Assembly (NCBI GenBank): GCA_016713565.1
Contig: JADJOX010000001.1
Span: 434,001-498,000, forward strand
Direction of reading: 5' to 3'
Source of the DNA: Ignavibacteriota bacterium
GTDB taxonomy: Bacteria > Bacteroidota > Ignavibacteria > Ignavibacteriales > Melioribacteraceae
DNA: 64,000 nucleotides
Numbering within the stretch: position 1 is the stretch's first letter; each line of letters opens with the position of its first letter. The translations under genes and the position numbers were made by a program. Shown piece after piece: positions 62,379 through 64,000 of the stretch. A model generated the notes under the pieces. It worked only from the letters and a program-made list of their open reading frames with translations, ran no database searches and was not told where the DNA came from.

Positions 62379-64000
62379 ATGAAAACACAAATTTATTATT
62401 TGGTCATTTCCCTACTTTTTTTTGCTTCGGTAAATTTTGGGCAGGATAGTTTGTTTAGAACAATAGTTCCGGAATTTAATGTATGTATTGATACTGCTGG
62501 ATTACATAATTCTAGTAAAGGAAGTTTAGAATTTGCAAACAATTCAAATGGAGTTTCAGTACTTGCATGGGTTGATTCTAGGAATGAAGACAGAAATATT
62601 TATGCTCAAATTTTTTCTGGAAGCGGTGAAAAAAATGGAATAAATATTAAAGTTACGGATAATCCGCTTTCTGATAAATCCTATTATATGGGGAAAATTT
62701 TACTTAATGATAGAAATGAGTTTATTGTAACCTGGACAAGTAATTATAAAGAATATCTTCAAAGATATGATAAAAATGGAAATAAAATAGGTGAAAATAT
62801 AAGTTTAGATACACTTTTAGGTTTTAATTTATCAAGTGATAGCTCTTTATATAAATTACAATATTTTTCTTTTGCTCCGTTTTCAGATGGAAATTTTTTA
62901 GTAGGTTATAAAAAAAACGATACTGATACACTTTTCTTTCAAAACTTTAATATTTGGGGATCAATTGTTGGCAGAAATTTTATTCTTGATTTGAAGCCAG
63001 AAGACAACTTTAATTTAATCCAATTATTCCCCATTAAAAACGGAGAAATATTTTATACTCTATGGGAATACAATAAACAATACAAAGTTAAAATTATTAA
63101 TGTTCTCGAAAATGAAATTTATGAATATCTAATTACAGAAAACGCAGATTATTTTAATGAATTTGAATTTCAAACAATAGATTCAAATAGTGTTGCGTTA
63201 TTATATTCATTACGAGAACAATACAAAAGAATGTTTAAAATAGTTTTATTTGACAACAATGGAATACAAAAAAATACATTAGAAGTTAGTAACGGTTTAG
63301 ATTTTAATGTAATATTTCTTAAAAATGAATTCTATGTAATAAATGAAAATTGTTTTGGACCTGGATGCGATGGTAGTGGCGGGATTTATGGCTATTACTT
63401 GACTTATCAAAGATATAATTATCAAGGAGAAGAGGTTGACAATCCTGTTTATGTTAATTCTGATACTGGAAATTTTGAGTTTAAATTTGCTAAACTAAAA
63501 AATGAAGAAATATTAGTTTCTTGGTTTGAAAGAGATACATATAGTACTAATATTTGTTCACAAATACTACCTAAAAGTGAGAGCGCTAAAAAACCAATTC
63601 TTAAAATAAATGATGATATACCTTATGCATTCCAAGGGAACCCGGATTTTGCCATTGATAATGATAAAAATATAGTAACTGTTTTTGAAGATGATAGAAA
63701 TGGTAATTGGGATATTTATTCGCAAAAAATTGATTCTCAAAGCAATTTAATTGGTTCAAGTTATAAGGTAAATGATGATACGACAAACTCGGATCAACTT
63801 TTACCATCAGTTTCTTTTGAAAAAAATGGTAATTATATGATTGGTTGGATAGATAATAGATTTAATGATAGTAGAGCCTACGTGCAAGTATATTCTATGG
63901 AAGGTGAAAAAATTGAAAATAATATTGATTTCGGATCGGCAATTAAAAACATTAAAATTAATTCCATTGAAGATAAATTCATTGTAACATGTTCTTCTAA
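62379..64000 (+). CDS. P6: secreted beta-repeat protein related to P5, cut by window edge
   Basis: Open from the ATG at 62379 to the end of the window (540 codons visible). The signal peptide is clear (Y-Y-L-V-I-S-L-L-F-F-A-S-V-N-F-G-Q). Repeated units have the form A-W-V-D-S-R-N-E-D-R-N-I-Y-A-Q-I-F and I-G-W-I-D-N-R-F-N-D-S-R, as in P5 and in many long secreted FCB-group proteins of unknown role. It starts 20 bp after the P5 stop, so it likely shares a transcript. A T9SS domain is expected beyond the window. I assign no function. Confidence 0.85.
   Translation, partial: MKTQIYYLVISLLFFASVNFGQDSLFRTIVPEFNVCIDTAGLHNSSKGSLEFANNSNGVSVLAWVDSRNEDRNIYAQIFSGSGEKNGINIKVTDNPLSDKSYYMGKILLNDRNEFIVTWTSNYKEYLQRYDKNGNKIGENISLDTLLGFNLSSDSSLYKLQYFSFAPFSDGNFLVGYKKNDTDTLFFQNFNIWGSIVGRNFILDLKPEDNFNLIQLFPIKNGEIFYTLWEYNKQYKVKIINVLENEIYEYLITENADYFNEFEFQTIDSNSVALLYSLREQYKRMFKIVLFDNNGIQKNTLEVSNGLDFNVIFLKNEFYVINENCFGPGCDGSGGIYGYYLTYQRYNYQGEEVDNPVYVNSDTGNFEFKFAKLKNEEILVSWFERDTYSTNICSQILPKSESAKKPILKINDDIPYAFQGNPDFAIDNDKNIVTVFEDDRNGNWDIYSQKIDSQSNLIGSSYKVNDDTTNSDQLLPSVSFEKNGNYMIGWIDNRFNDSRAYVQVYSMEGEKIENNIDFGSAIKNIKINSIEDKFIVTCSS

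Overview
The window is a strongly AT-rich bacterial chromosome segment. Seven loci end in a type IX secretion (T9SS) type A sorting domain with the N-Y-P-N-P-F-N-P signature. There is also a gliding-type (Gld) ABC exporter, a TonB receptor with a carboxypeptidase-regulatory-like N-terminal domain, and few strong Shine-Dalgarno sites. Together these point to the Bacteroidota/Chlorobiota/Ignavibacteriota (FCB) group, most likely an Ignavibacteria-like organism. That placement is inferred from protein style, not from a marker gene. I saw no rRNA, tRNA, CRISPR array, transposase or prophage.

Region 1 (1-5.2 kb, minus strand) is a housekeeping and envelope cluster: miaB, a SPOR-domain lipoprotein-like exported protein, an RNase Z-like metallo-beta-lactamase-fold hydrolase, a sigma-54 activator without a sensor domain, an LptE-like lipoprotein, and a truncated membrane glycosyltransferase. 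Region 2 (5.4-19.4 kb, plus strand) holds an alpha-2-macroglobulin with an intact thioester motif directly followed by pbpC, then an SDR oxidoreductase, rpiA, a Gld-type ABC exporter (ATPase, permease, GldG-like, DUF4340) and an FMN reductase. Region 3 (19.4-28.3 kb) mixes a DUF255/thioredoxin-like protein, two tiny membrane proteins (one only 54 codons, with its own terminator), a multi-PAS histidine kinase, a stand-alone CBM48-like domain, a CAP-domain T9SS cargo, a double jelly-roll protein and a small exported helical protein. Region 4 (28.3-33.3 kb, minus strand) looks like one operon: D-cysteine desulfhydrase-like enzyme, HEAT-repeat/serine beta-lactamase-like fusion, histidine kinase and OmpR-type regulator. 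It is followed by a striking array of TTGTCA half-sites spaced 10-11 bp in front of the next gene. Region 5 (33.6-39.3 kb) has a TonB receptor, a DUF4256 protein and a T9SS-exported glycoside hydrolase.

Region 6 (39.9-64 kb) is the most unusual part. Four tandem paralogues (called P1-P4 here) encode giant secreted proteins made of many PQQ-like beta-propeller blades, interspersed with Ig/PKD-like domains and ending in the T9SS signal. They are followed by two related secreted proteins, P5 and a partial P6. P1 (1430 aa) and P3 (2219 aa) are open. P2 carries two in-frame single-base nonsense changes. P4 carries five single-base deletions, four of them in poly-A tracts. P5 carries one +1 shift. 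The ends of the paralogues are nearly identical at the DNA level, suggesting recurrent gene conversion. The recurring G-T-K-K-W blade motif plants A7-A10 tracts throughout the coding sequence. The locus therefore looks like a hypermutable, possibly phase-variable or decaying, family of surface beta-propeller proteins. Homopolymer consensus errors must be excluded first.
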